Origin: an uncultured Lentisphaeria bacterium
GTDB lineage: Bacteria; Verrucomicrobiota; Lentisphaeria; Victivallales; UBA1829
Assembly (NCBI GenBank): GCA_905197955.1
Contig: CAJKAR010000015.1
Location: forward strand, 1-64,000
Direction: 5' to 3'
DNA: 64,000 nt
Shown: positions 34,901 through 42,637 of the stretch, in pieces
Layout: each line of letters opens with the position of its first letter
How positions within the stretch are numbered: the first letter of the stretch is position 1
Notes under the pieces: generated by a model
Told to the model about the DNA's origin: nothing
Databases searched by the model: none
The model's input: the letters and a program-made list of their open reading frames with translations, nothing else
Made by a program: the position numbers and the translations under genes

Positions 34901-35187
34901 ACATACATTTTCCAGTTTCCCGGCTCAAACTCCGGCGAAGTCCTGAATTCAAATCCGATCATCATCTCCTGCCGCGGCTTCGGCAGGGAAAAACGGGGCG
35001 ACAGCACTTCTCCGCCGCTCCCTGCGGGAATCATAAACTCCGAACCGGCCATCCGGACATTTGCAGGAAGCTCCCATCCCTGCGTCGCATCTTCTGCAAG
35101 AAGGGTTCTCCGCACCTCGGCTGCGCCGCCGGAAAGGGTCAGAACGGCCAGAAAAAAGACAACAAAAATCCTGTTGAATATATGCAT
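31936..35187 (-). CDS. large secreted glycoside hydrolase, GH39/clan A-like, with CBM9-like tail
   Basis: 1083 residues with a signal peptide (MHIFNRIFVVFFLAVLTLSGGAAE). Residues 30-290 are beta-sandwich modules. The TIM barrel spans about 300-620: FMRLHALSWDEIEKSPGVYDWS, the acid/base pair N432-E433 in WEIWNEPHLPG, and E528 in NNEWHL as candidate nucleophile. Residues about 740-1080 contain a CBM9-like sandwich and a further beta-rich tail. The barrel motifs fit GH39-type or related beta-glycosidases acting on plant cell-wall or mucin glycans. It follows a pseudopilin gene by 21 bases and is the last gene of the cassette. Confidence 0.83.
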   Translation of the reverse strand: MHIFNRIFVVFFLAVLTLSGGAAEVRRTLLAEDATQGWELPANVRMAGSEFMIPAGSGGEVLSPRFSLPKPRQEMMIGFEFRTSPEFEPGNWKMYVEVVWLDASGRVLGRHHQHPWFVFPAPALNGKWLPFHRPVTAECAPENAVAARLRFSCSGKGGKGSLTVRKVTFDSFYRLRGGSFANWFEPGEPIVFRGTLPPDVERIRGVVTASDGTAVAERTIARKEFEQNGWSCRLTRPGFYAVRFFYEKASGESVPVVQEYYAQRINGNRLVEERKFERDFQNFVVTATKARPVDQVPPQLGISLAPRDVALPYRLGSNIADEFRMRRLIGYHFMRLHALSWDEIEKSPGVYDWSTADKMFETAAKNGIPQSRIDAVLLDTPRFYTSRPENSAEMSYSARYQFYPPNDWKAWERFVTAAVKRYPQVRSWEIWNEPHLPGHSIFWKGTPEDYRKMLEIGYRAVKKAAPGKPVAFGGVGMRYQAFYRRILELGGGGFFDILPLHGTWAEPEPYIRIGKEFGVGRKQFVNNEWHLTLFTASDPVILSEEQLSFNMVLDFLNMVRTGVEKFASHNGFGPCWHGGTEREMADFRRPDGAQILGIFRTFPNQEPKFAALVLRNLYDRFSGQIQFRGAWSFESGDVQAVALESASGPLLIFWNMGKNAVELPSALASAVRSARVLDWEGRTVKNPSSMRLSPQVVYYAEKPDLSGSAKWTVLSRIEPYQESEEMEYRFRGSYQEKSLFSDGWNLRKDLHWIPLTEYHSLIPSGKPSTYAGRFAVALNPKGLEICVEVRDAIHTPVPEHEQGKPIPYWMGDSLQFAIDCEGKGQRKSMTEFLFSAHNHYLTKVMMASVGGDIPERLTQPGEKLKFGTGIVERRGDLTIYKLWIAASELYPFAMVPGKMCPLRFSLLVNNNDGAGRVGYLTWGGGIGDRKSPAKFGTLSLRGSGKTLVGQKELRNRFQQSELSFDSAAGSVKVVSTLKAENGVVPMAGAGIASVPVKVIPGMVYTVSFEVRGKGRLEAFLAGKGIPRWNLPGTPLLLTDQFVPMKVEMQVPLEGEAMQCFLFTWRQPDSSFEIRKFEIREKME

Positions 35188-35208
35188 GAGATCAACACTC
35201 CTCTACAA

Positions 35209-35982
35209 TTACAGTTCCCAGAGATAATGTCTGGCGGCAGGCTGATTCACATCTCCGGTATAATAGAATGCTTCCGTGGAGTAGGCATCCTGCGGAGCCC
35301 GGACGGAGATCGAGCCGACATGTCCATCCAGATACAGCATGGATACCGTACTGAGATGACGTCCGGCCGGACGTCCCCAGTTCGACTCAAGCCCTTTCGG
35401 ATAAACTCGAAGATATCCTTTATTGGGATCATATCCGGAAATATCTCCGGATGTATTGTACCAGGCATCCATGGCAAAATATTTCTCCGAAGCGCTTTTT
35501 GCTCTGGAAATTTTTCTGGAATTGTAATCCCCGTCCATCATGTTGGGATTGACCCCGAAATCAATATACCACTCAAACCAGCGGTCCTGGCGATCCTGTT
35601 TCGCGATCTCGGAACATTCCAGACTGCTGAGAGCAATATAACCGGAATTGAATTTGCCGGAATAGTTTCCCGCCTCCTGGCCCAGCAAAGACTGATGCCA
35701 CCGTCCCGTGGTCAGATTCTGGAACATCGGCGGGATCATGTCATTGAAATCAGCAGTGTACTGCTGAAGACCAAGACCAAGCTGTTTCAGATTGCTCAGG
35801 CAGGAAGTCCTCCGGGCGGAAGATCTCGCCTTGTTCAGAGCCGGCAGAAGCATCCCCGCCAGGATGGCAATGATCGCAATCACCACAAGGAGCTCTATTA
35901 ATGTGAAAAGCCTCCTCTTTCCGGGTTTCAACGAAGACTTCCATCCTGCGGAGCCTTCATACATTTTGAGTTCAGATTTCAT
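35209..35982 (-). CDS. type II secretion-like pseudopilin, H-X9-DG class
   Basis: 257 residues. The helix RLFTLIELLVVIAIIAILAG carries Glu5, with Leu where Gly usually precedes the cleavage site. About 25 residues precede it, longer than in the two relatives of this window. Near the C-terminus MLYLDGHVGSI is the DGH box. AAGGAGG lies five bases before the ATG. It is the middle gene of the third regulator-pseudopilin-hydrolase cassette and probably belongs to a pseudopilus in the inner membrane. Confidence 0.87.
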   Translation of the reverse strand: MKSELKMYEGSAGWKSSLKPGKRRLFTLIELLVVIAIIAILAGMLLPALNKARSSARRTSCLSNLKQLGLGLQQYTADFNDMIPPMFQNLTTGRWHQSLLGQEAGNYSGKFNSGYIALSSLECSEIAKQDRQDRWFEWYIDFGVNPNMMDGDYNSRKISRAKSASEKYFAMDAWYNTSGDISGYDPNKGYLRVYPKGLESNWGRPAGRHLSTVSMLYLDGHVGSISVRAPQDAYSTEAFYYTGDVNQPAARHYLWEL

Positions 35983-36006
35983 GACAACCTCCTTTTTAAA
36001 ACTATG

Positions 36007-36035
36007 ATTATAATTGAGTAAAAGCAGTTTTTCGA
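36007..36035 (-). promoter_or_regulatory. internal promoter candidate for pseudopilin and hydrolase
   Basis: On the minus strand TCGAAA, 17 bases and a perfect TATAAT (36007-36012) lie within the last codons of the GntR gene. This would let the structural genes be read apart from their regulator. Confidence 0.4.
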
Positions 36036-37087
36036 ATAATCAATTTCGTCGGAACGCGGATGATGTGCGAACAGGCGGAGGGGTGGCGGATCTCGGAAAA
36101 AAGAAGTTCCTCCGCATAGTGATTGATCGCATCCCGATTCACGGACAATGCAGTTGCCGTCGGTTCCGCCAGCGGAGAGACACCGATTCCCTCCACATCG
36201 TCATATCCGACCAGATGGTACTCTCTATCCGGTTCAAGCCCGACATCGTGGAATGCATGAATCAGATCAAATGTCGCAAGATCCGTACACGTCACAATCA
36301 GTCTGTTGAAACAACGCCGGGAAAGCTCCAGTCCCAGCTTGTAGAAATTGGAAGGGAATTCCGCCTTGATCTTCTCGATATCCGAAAACCCGTATTCCTC
36401 CGCCGCCATACTGCAAGCATCCCCGCGCGCATATCCGTTTGCATGATCCGGATAGATGATGACAACCCCCTGCAAACGAGCCTGACGTGCTTTGGCAAAA
36501 AGTTCCCGCATACCGGTCATGTGATCCGGCAGAACCTGATGGAACGGAAGCGGCAATTCGCTGTCACCCTGAAACAGAACAACCGGCAGCCGAAGCTCAT
36601 GCAGATAGGCGCACTCCTGAAGATTAATGTACGCACAGGAGATCAGAAGGCCATCGAGGCCCTCCAGATACGGTTTCAGTTTCCGCCTGTCAGCAAACGC
36701 ATCGTTGGGAATGAAGCGGATCCGGCAGCCGGATGCCCTCAGGCGCTTGACCAGCCGAATGCCCGGAATGCTCAGCAGACGCGCAATCTTCATATCCTCG
36801 AACTCCTTCCGGATCGCACAACCGATGTGCAGAACCTTTCCCGACAGGGCCTTCGGAGAATTGACAAACGTACCGCTTCCCTGCCTGCGGTAAATCAGAG
36901 ACTCCCGTACCAGACAATTTGCCGCCTTATGAGCTGTACTGAGCGAAACACCGAAGTTCCGGGCCAGCTCCCGGCTCGAAAAAACCGGAGTCCCCGGCTT
37001 CAGTTTCCCCTCCAGAATATCCTGACGCAGCCGGGCGGCAATCTCCAGATAAGTAATGGTTCGTTTCACGGATTCTGACTTTCTCAC
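36008..37087 (-). CDS. GntR-type winged-helix regulator with LacI-like sensor domain
   Basis: 359 residues. Residues 10-80 are a GntR winged helix (FSSRELARNFGVSLSTAHKAA, then YRRQGSGTFV). Residues 90-350 are a LacI/GalR-type periplasmic-binding fold: DGLLISCAY, VVIIYPD, and the typical VGYDDVEGIGVSPLAEPTATAL near the end. It should bind a sugar and control the pseudopilin-hydrolase genes that follow. It is divergent from the fusion esterase gene, 328 bases away, which could share its control. Confidence 0.88.
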   Translation of the reverse strand: MRKSESVKRTITYLEIAARLRQDILEGKLKPGTPVFSSRELARNFGVSLSTAHKAANCLVRESLIYRRQGSGTFVNSPKALSGKVLHIGCAIRKEFEDMKIARLLSIPGIRLVKRLRASGCRIRFIPNDAFADRRKLKPYLEGLDGLLISCAYINLQECAYLHELRLPVVLFQGDSELPLPFHQVLPDHMTGMRELFAKARQARLQGVVIIYPDHANGYARGDACSMAAEEYGFSDIEKIKAEFPSNFYKLGLELSRRCFNRLIVTCTDLATFDLIHAFHDVGLEPDREYHLVGYDDVEGIGVSPLAEPTATALSVNRDAINHYAEELLFSEIRHPSACSHIIRVPTKLIIRKTAFTQL

Positions 37088-37118
37088 AACTGCAACCCTT
37101 TTTTTCCTGTTTTCTGAA

Positions 37119-37146
37119 ATTATAGGACAGCTGCCGGAAATAACAA
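37119..37146 (-). promoter_or_regulatory. promoter of the leftward GntR/LacI-like gene
   Basis: On the minus strand TTGTTA, 16 bases and a perfect TATAAT (37119-37124) lie 31 bases before the start codon. The rest of the 37147-37348 spacer shows no gene. Confidence 0.6.
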
Positions 37147-37348
37147 GATTTTTTCCGTCTTTTTTCTTTCGACAAGCTCAAAAAAAAGATTTTCCGGCGG
37201 AAGTGATCTGCAACTGTTTGCAATAATTTTCCCCAAAGCATCCCCTGAACAACCATCTTTTTCACACGCATTGCCGGAAAAAAAGAATGAAAAAGCGGAC
37301 GTTATACGGATTCCTTCAAAAGTTCTCAAAGATTTCAACGGATCGGAC

Positions 37349-37376
37349 TTGACTGTTCGCGGATCGGCGATACGTT
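37349..37376 (+). promoter_or_regulatory. promoter candidate of the fusion esterase gene
   Basis: TTGACT (37349-37354), 16 bases and TACGTT (37371-37376). The -10 is poor, so activation or another promoter is possible. Confidence 0.35.
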
Positions 37377-37415
37377 ACAGAATCGTATTTTGTCAAAAAA
37401 AAGGATTTATGGAAA

Positions 37416-38789
37416 ATGAACAGAGAAGAGATCGAATGGTGCCAGTTCTACTGGTTCACGACCGGGAATCACGACCTGCCGAGAATTCTGCTGATCGGAG
37501 ACTCCATCGTCGCCGGGCATCGGGGGCAGGTAGCGGAACGAATGAAGGGGAAAGCAACGATAGAAGCGTATTCCACCTCGAAAATTGTCGGCGATCCTGC
37601 AATCTACCGGGAACTTGCGCTGGCGCTGGCAGACTATCCCATTGACATCATCTACTTCAACAACGGGCTTCACGGATTTTCCTATGATGACGCCTTCTAT
37701 CGCCGGGGCATGGAGGAATTCGTTGATTTTCTCCGTCTGAACACCAAAGCCCGTCTGATCTGGCGCAGTTCGACCCCCATCACGGTCAAGGACAATACGG
37801 AACAGCTGGATCCGGTCAAGAATGAGGTCGTCCTCCGGCGCAACCGGATCGCGGAAGAGATCATGAAAGAACGGGGAATCCTGATCGACGATCTCTACAC
37901 CCCCATGCTGAACCATCCGGAATACCGGAGCAAAGACGGTTATCACTATCAGGAAGCCGGAGTCAATGCCCAGGCCGATCACATTGCCGCCTATCTGACG
38001 GCTCTGCTGGATCATTCCGCTCTTGAAATCGACATGAACGGCTTCCGGACCGATTTCCCCGGAAGAGTTTCCGACTGGTGCGGCTTCGAACGCTGTGATT
38101 TCAAACTCAATGGCATCAAATGCATTCTGGTGAAACCGAACTGTGCTCCCGATCCGGCAAAACGGTGGTACTGGAGAGCGCGCTTCTTCGGAGCGTTCCC
38201 GAATGCGGACTGGGCATTGCTGAAACGCGGCTGGTATGTCGCGCACATCGAAGTCGATGAGCTCTACGGCTCGCCGGAATCGAACCGGAGATTCGACCTG
38301 CTCTACAACTTCATGGTTTCGATGGGATTCAACCGGAAATGCGTTCCGGTCGGATACAGCCGCGGCGGACTGGATGTCTACAACTGGACGGCGAAGAACA
38401 CCGACAAGGTAAGCTGTCTTTACCTTGACAATCCCGTCTGCGACTTCAAAAGCTGGCCCGGCGGAAAAGGAAACGGTCCCGGCAGCGAAATCGCCTGGCA
38501 GAACTGTCTCAAAGCGTGGGGCTTCACCGAGGAACAGGCGATGGCGTACAAAGGAAATCCCGTTGACAACCTCAAACCGATCGTCGATGCGGGCATCCCG
38601 GTTCTGCATCTCTGCGGAGATGCGGATGAAGTCGTTCCTCCGGAGGAAAACACAAAGGTCGTCGAAAAACGCATGAAGGAACTCGGCGGCAATCTTCAGG
38701 TGATCTACAAGCCCGGTGCGAAACATCATCCGCACTGTCTGGAAAATCCGCAACCGATTGTAGATTTCGTTCTCAAGTACAACCACTGA
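37416..38789 (+). CDS. fusion of SGNH hydrolase and alpha/beta hydrolase
   Basis: 457 residues with two esterase-type catalytic domains and no signal peptide. Residues 20-200 are an SGNH hydrolase: Ser30 in LIGDSIVAG, Asn83 in NNGLHG, and the Asp174-x-x-His177 box in DGYHY. Residues 230-457 are an alpha/beta hydrolase: nucleophile Ser315 in GYSRGG, acid Asp402 or Asp404 in GDADEVVP, and base histidine at 437-440. Both sets look intact. Likely role: removal of acetyl or other acyl groups from imported oligosaccharides in the cytoplasm, next to a sugar transporter gene. A strong terminator directly follows. Confidence 0.85.
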   Translation: MNREEIEWCQFYWFTTGNHDLPRILLIGDSIVAGHRGQVAERMKGKATIEAYSTSKIVGDPAIYRELALALADYPIDIIYFNNGLHGFSYDDAFYRRGMEEFVDFLRLNTKARLIWRSSTPITVKDNTEQLDPVKNEVVLRRNRIAEEIMKERGILIDDLYTPMLNHPEYRSKDGYHYQEAGVNAQADHIAAYLTALLDHSALEIDMNGFRTDFPGRVSDWCGFERCDFKLNGIKCILVKPNCAPDPAKRWYWRARFFGAFPNADWALLKRGWYVAHIEVDELYGSPESNRRFDLLYNFMVSMGFNRKCVPVGYSRGGLDVYNWTAKNTDKVSCLYLDNPVCDFKSWPGGKGNGPGSEIAWQNCLKAWGFTEEQAMAYKGNPVDNLKPIVDAGIPVLHLCGDADEVVPPEENTKVVEKRMKELGGNLQVIYKPGAKHHPHCLENPQPIVDFVLKYNH

Positions 38790-38800
38790 TCCCAATCTAT

Positions 38801-38833
38801 GCCGGGGAGAGACCATTTCTCCCCGGCTTTTTT
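38801..38833 (+). terminator. intrinsic terminator between esterase and MFS genes
   Basis: GCCGGGGAGA (38801-38810) pairs perfectly with TCTCCCCGGC (38818-38827) and six Ts follow. It ends nine bases before the MFS start codon. Confidence 0.88.
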
Positions 38834-38842
38834 CCCATCATC

Positions 38843-40081
38843 ATGCGCTCCATCTACAAGCATACGCTCCGCGCCTGCTATCTCGGCTACATTACGCAGG
38901 CGATCGTCAACAACCTGGCACCGCTGCTCTTTGTGATTTTTCAAACGGAATACAAGCTCTCGTTTGAAATGATCGGACGGCTGATCCTGCTGAATTTCTG
39001 CGTGCAGATCGGCGCGGATTTTCTTTCGATGAAATATGTGGACAGGATCGGCTATCGGAAATCGGCGGTGATCGCCCACGCCTTCAGTGCGGCAGGACTG
39101 ATCGGACTGGGGATTCTGCCGAAAGTGCTGCCGGATCCGTATCTCGGACTCTGTGCGGCGGTGGTGCTGTATGCGATGGGCGGAGGGATCATTGAAGTCA
39201 TCATCAGTCCGATTGTGGATTCCCTGCCGGGCGAGGAGAAGGAATCCGCGATGAGTCTTCTGCACTCGTTCTACTGCTGGGGACAGGTCGGCGTGGTGGT
39301 CATTACGACTCTTCTGCTCCAGTGGATCGGCGGAGGATTCTGGTTCCTTCTGCCGTGCATATGGGCGATTCTGCCGCTTTATAATCTATTCAAATTTCTG
39401 CGTGTTCCGCTGCGGAGGACCGTATCGGAGGAGGAGCGGACCTCGTTGAAACATCTGTTTTCGTCGCGCGGTTTTCTGATCGCTTTGGTTCTGATGATGT
39501 GCGCGGGGGCATCTGAACTGAGCATGTCGCAATGGTCCTCGATTTTTGCGGAAAAGGGACTGAGGGTTCCGAAAGTCATGGGGGATCTGCTGGGACCGTG
39601 CATGTTCGCACTTCTGATGGGAATCGGACGAACCATCTATGGGATTCTGGGCAGCCGGATGCCGCTGAAACCCTCTCTTGCCGTCAGCGGACTGCTCTGC
39701 GTCATCAGTTATCTGCTGACGGTTTTTGCGGGGAATCCCTATGTTTCCCTCTTCGGCTGTGGGCTCTGCGGATTTTCCGTGGCGCTGATGTGGCCGGGAA
39801 CCTTCAGTCTGACCGCCGCCGCGTTTCCGAAAGGCGGAACGGCGATGTTTGCGCTTCTTGCCGTGATGGGCGACATCGGCTGCGCGGTCGGACCGTGGAT
39901 CACGGGCGTGGTTTCCGACTTCGTCCTGAGTCTGGAACAGATGGTCGAGTTCGGAGCCAGAAACGGACTGGATGCGGATCAGCTTGGACTGAAAAGCGGA
40001 CTTCTCGTTGCCGGATTCTTTCCGCTGATTCTCCTTCTGGGAGTCTTTCTCCTGAAAAAGAATCCGCGGCACACCGAATAG
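38843..40081 (+). CDS. MFS transporter, sugar-permease-like
   Basis: A 412-residue membrane protein with about 12 hydrophobic segments. Between helices 2 and 3 lies DFLSMKYVDRIGYRKS, the MFS loop motif. The glycine-rich GGGIIEVIISPIVDSL of the first half and the absence of a signal peptide resemble the fucose/glucose permease group. It probably takes up a monosaccharide or small oligosaccharide. It starts right after a terminator and no Shine-Dalgarno sequence is visible, so expression may depend on read-through or on an unrecognised promoter. The substrate is not predictable. Confidence 0.85.
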   Translation: MRSIYKHTLRACYLGYITQAIVNNLAPLLFVIFQTEYKLSFEMIGRLILLNFCVQIGADFLSMKYVDRIGYRKSAVIAHAFSAAGLIGLGILPKVLPDPYLGLCAAVVLYAMGGGIIEVIISPIVDSLPGEEKESAMSLLHSFYCWGQVGVVVITTLLLQWIGGGFWFLLPCIWAILPLYNLFKFLRVPLRRTVSEEERTSLKHLFSSRGFLIALVLMMCAGASELSMSQWSSIFAEKGLRVPKVMGDLLGPCMFALLMGIGRTIYGILGSRMPLKPSLAVSGLLCVISYLLTVFAGNPYVSLFGCGLCGFSVALMWPGTFSLTAAAFPKGGTAMFALLAVMGDIGCAVGPWITGVVSDFVLSLEQMVEFGARNGLDADQLGLKSGLLVAGFFPLILLLGVFLLKKNPRHTE

Positions 40082-40160
40082 ACTCCATCTGCGTTGAATC
40101 CGGGGGAAAATCGCCGAAACTCCGGAACGGTTTTCGCAGCTGATTTTCAGAAATCTCCGC

Positions 40161-40196
40161 TTGTCACCGGCACTTTCAGGAGTATATTACCTGAAA
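40161..40196 (+). promoter_or_regulatory. promoter with overlapping inverted repeat upstream of nudC
   Basis: TTGTCA (40161-40166), 16 bases and TATATT (40183-40188). TTTCAGG (40174-40180) and CCTGAAA (40190-40196) form a perfect inverted repeat around the -10 element, as an operator would. Confidence 0.45.
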
Positions 40197-40216
40197 AGAA
40201 AGGACCCTGTTTCATC

Positions 40217-41077
40217 ATGGCAAAATTCATTCCGGATCCTCAGCCGGTTTATACAGAAGACTGGAAAAAAAATCCCGATGCGGAAATGATCGTGTTCTGC
40301 GGCAGGGAAATGCTGCTCCGGACCCGGCAGGATAAATTTTTCTTTCCACGGGTGGCGGAACTGGACTCGCTGAATTTATCCACGGCACTGAGCATCGGAT
40401 TCCGCGACGGGAGGCCGTGTTTTGCGGTTGATCTGCCATCGGTTCCGGACAATCTTTCTGCGGACATGCGGAAAGTGGAAGTCCGTCTTGCGGTGGGGCA
40501 TCTGGAATCGGATGCGTTTTCCGCCGGCTCACGGGCAAGAGAACTGCTCCACTGGCGCAGACAGCACCGGTTCTGCGGACGATGCGGAAAACCGCTTGGT
40601 GAGTCGCAAAATGATATTGCGCTGGTCTGTCCTTTCTGCGGAGAGCGCTTTTATCCCCAGCTGGCGCCCGCAGTCATCGTTGCGGTGACGCGCGGCGACG
40701 AAATTCTTCTGGCGCACAACCGCAAGTTCCTGCCGGGAATTCACGGTCTGATCGCGGGATTTGTGGAAGCGGGAGAAAACATCGAAGAAGCCGTTCACCG
40801 GGAAATTCTGGAGGAGACAGGAGTCACGGTTGGAAATATCCGGTACCTGTCGAGTCAGTGCTGGCCGTTTCCGAACTCGCTGATGCTGGGATTCACAGCG
40901 GAATACGTCTCCGGCGAGGCAAAACCGGACGGCACGGAACTTGATACTCTCGGCTGGTTCCGGGCGGATGCCCTGCCTCCGATTCCTCCGCCGGGAAGCA
41001 TTGCTCGGAAAATTATTGAAGAATTCAAACAAAAACATGCAAACCAAAGCCGTGGAGAGACTGGACAGCGGTCCTGA
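40217..41077 (+). CDS. nudC: NAD(+) diphosphatase (NADH pyrophosphatase)
   Basis: 286 residues from ATG 40217, with AAAGGA upstream; the open frame before it reaches into the promoter and is not used. The zinc ribbon has CGRCG and CPFCG. The Nudix box is complete (GFVEAGENIEEAVHREILEETGV spans the G-x5-E-x7-RE-x2-EE-x-G pattern), followed by SQCWPFPNS, the NudC signature with Cys in place of Pro. It cleaves NAD(H), and can remove NAD caps from RNA. It stands ahead of the mutarotase-like gene without clear functional link. Confidence 0.93.
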   Translation: MAKFIPDPQPVYTEDWKKNPDAEMIVFCGREMLLRTRQDKFFFPRVAELDSLNLSTALSIGFRDGRPCFAVDLPSVPDNLSADMRKVEVRLAVGHLESDAFSAGSRARELLHWRRQHRFCGRCGKPLGESQNDIALVCPFCGERFYPQLAPAVIVAVTRGDEILLAHNRKFLPGIHGLIAGFVEAGENIEEAVHREILEETGVTVGNIRYLSSQCWPFPNSLMLGFTAEYVSGEAKPDGTELDTLGWFRADALPPIPPPGSIARKIIEEFKQKHANQSRGETGQRS

Positions 41078-41110
41078 AACGAACTCTCGCGGCAGGAAAG
41101 GAGTCACACC

Positions 41111-42286
41111 ATGACGACAGAGGCCTCCTCGCTCGACACCGAAAAAACGCTGATCGGCGACGTTCGTTTTCTTCAGGAACACGGTCTGCATCCCGTTGTC
41201 CTTCAGAATGAATCCGGCGCCAGAGTTGTCGTCTCTCCGGAATACCAGGGGCGCGTCATGACCAGCTCCATGGACGGAGACGACGGATTCAGCTGCGGCT
41301 GGATCAATTACAAACTCATCCGTTCCGGCAAACAGACTCCGCACATCAACGCCTACGGCGGCGAAGACCGTTTCTGGCTCGGTCCCGAAGGCGGACAATT
41401 CAGCATCTATTTCCCCAAAGGTGCGGAATTCACATTTGAGAACTGGCAGGTGCCCGCCGTCTTCGATACACAACCGTGGAAAATCTCCGCACGCGACGGG
41501 GACAGGGAAGTGCTGTTTGAAGCGGAATTCGCACCAACCGACTGGAGCGGCAATCAGAAAAACATCCGTCTGGAACGCCGCGTCAGACTTCTCTCCGAAA
41601 AAGAACTCTCCGAAGCACTGGGAACCGATCTGGAAAGCTCTTCGCTCAAAGCAGTCGGTTATACCACAAGCAACAAGATGACCAACGCCGGACCGGAACC
41701 CTGGACCCGGAAGACCGGTGCCATGTCCATCTGGATGCTCGGCATGTTCAAACCGTCGCCGGAGACGGTCATCGTGGTTCCGTTCAAACGGGATGCGGAA
41801 GGCCCCGTCGTCAAAGACGATTACTTCGGGAAAATCCCCGCAGACCGGTTGAAAATCGACGGGGAAAAAGGAGTCCTCTACTTCTGCGCCGACGGAGACG
41901 ACCGAGGCAAAATCGGACTCAGCAAACAGCGCGCCTGCGAATTTCTCGGCAGCTATGACGCGGCACACAATATCCTCACCATCGTGAAATACACCCCCGG
42001 CAAGCCCGATTCCGAATACGCCAATGCCGCATGGGAAATCCAGCAGGAGCCCTTCTGCGGCGATGTGGTCAACGCCTACAATGACGGCATTCCCGGTCCC
42101 GGACTCGAAAAAATGGGACCGTTCTATGAACTGGAATCCTCCTCTCCGGCGGCATTCCTGAAACCTGGGGAGTCCATCCTGCACGATCACAGCACCTTCC
42201 ATTTCTCCGGAACGGAAGCGGACCTCGACCGGATCGCACGGAAAGCGCTCGGCGTTTCCATTCAAGACATTTGTGCACGCCGCTGA
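41111..42286 (+). CDS. mutarotase-like beta-sandwich protein (DUF6786-like)
   Basis: 391 residues, no signal peptide. The layout resembles an uncharacterised family related to galactose mutarotases (I believe DUF6786, from memory): a conserved opening IGDVRFLQEHG, then EDRFWLGPEGGQFSIYF, and a late LHDHSTFHFSG. It is beta-rich with many buried tryptophans. GGAAAGGAG precedes the ATG. Possible roles are sugar epimerisation or glycan binding in the cytoplasm. The function is not established. Confidence 0.65.
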   Translation: MTTEASSLDTEKTLIGDVRFLQEHGLHPVVLQNESGARVVVSPEYQGRVMTSSMDGDDGFSCGWINYKLIRSGKQTPHINAYGGEDRFWLGPEGGQFSIYFPKGAEFTFENWQVPAVFDTQPWKISARDGDREVLFEAEFAPTDWSGNQKNIRLERRVRLLSEKELSEALGTDLESSSLKAVGYTTSNKMTNAGPEPWTRKTGAMSIWMLGMFKPSPETVIVVPFKRDAEGPVVKDDYFGKIPADRLKIDGEKGVLYFCADGDDRGKIGLSKQRACEFLGSYDAAHNILTIVKYTPGKPDSEYANAAWEIQQEPFCGDVVNAYNDGIPGPGLEKMGPFYELESSSPAAFLKPGESILHDHSTFHFSGTEADLDRIARKALGVSIQDICARR

Positions 42287-42637
42287 TTCGTTTTTTTCGA
42301 AAACGCTGAAACAGGGAGAAAACGCAAATCAATGATGGCCCCCCTCTCAGCAAACAGAAAAAAAGGTCCGGTACAGAGAAAGCTCTTCGCCGATGCCCGG
42401 AAATCGAAAAAGAATTCCAGCATCTCGAAAGTCTTCTCTGTTCTGGACCATCGTCATCTCCTCCATTCCGACTCTGCGTTTTCCCAGAGACGTTTCGAAT
42501 GCCGCAGTTTTCCGGGATCTCCGCTCCCGGCGGGGAAACTTTCGAATGCGTCCGCTTCTGAGAAAAATCTTCTTTCTCCCGACAAGGAACAGGAATATGT
42601 TTTCCTATGAATCACAATCATAAAAAAGGATAAATTT
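42287..42637. other. intergenic stretch without a supported gene
   Basis: 351 bases between the mutarotase-like gene and the GH16 gene. Open frames at 42332-42610 and 42393-42623 have unlikely compositions and no ribosome-binding site. AAGGA at 42626-42630 is the ribosome-binding site of the GH16 gene. No clear promoter is seen. Confidence 0.45.

Noticed and set aside
33310..35901. An 863-codon open frame opposite the 1083-residue hydrolase gene
   Set aside because: Same reason: no ribosome-binding site, no domains, and a basic, low-complexity composition.
42332..42610. A 92-codon open frame ahead of the GH16 gene
   Set aside because: No ribosome-binding site, implausible composition, and a competing overlapping frame of the same quality.
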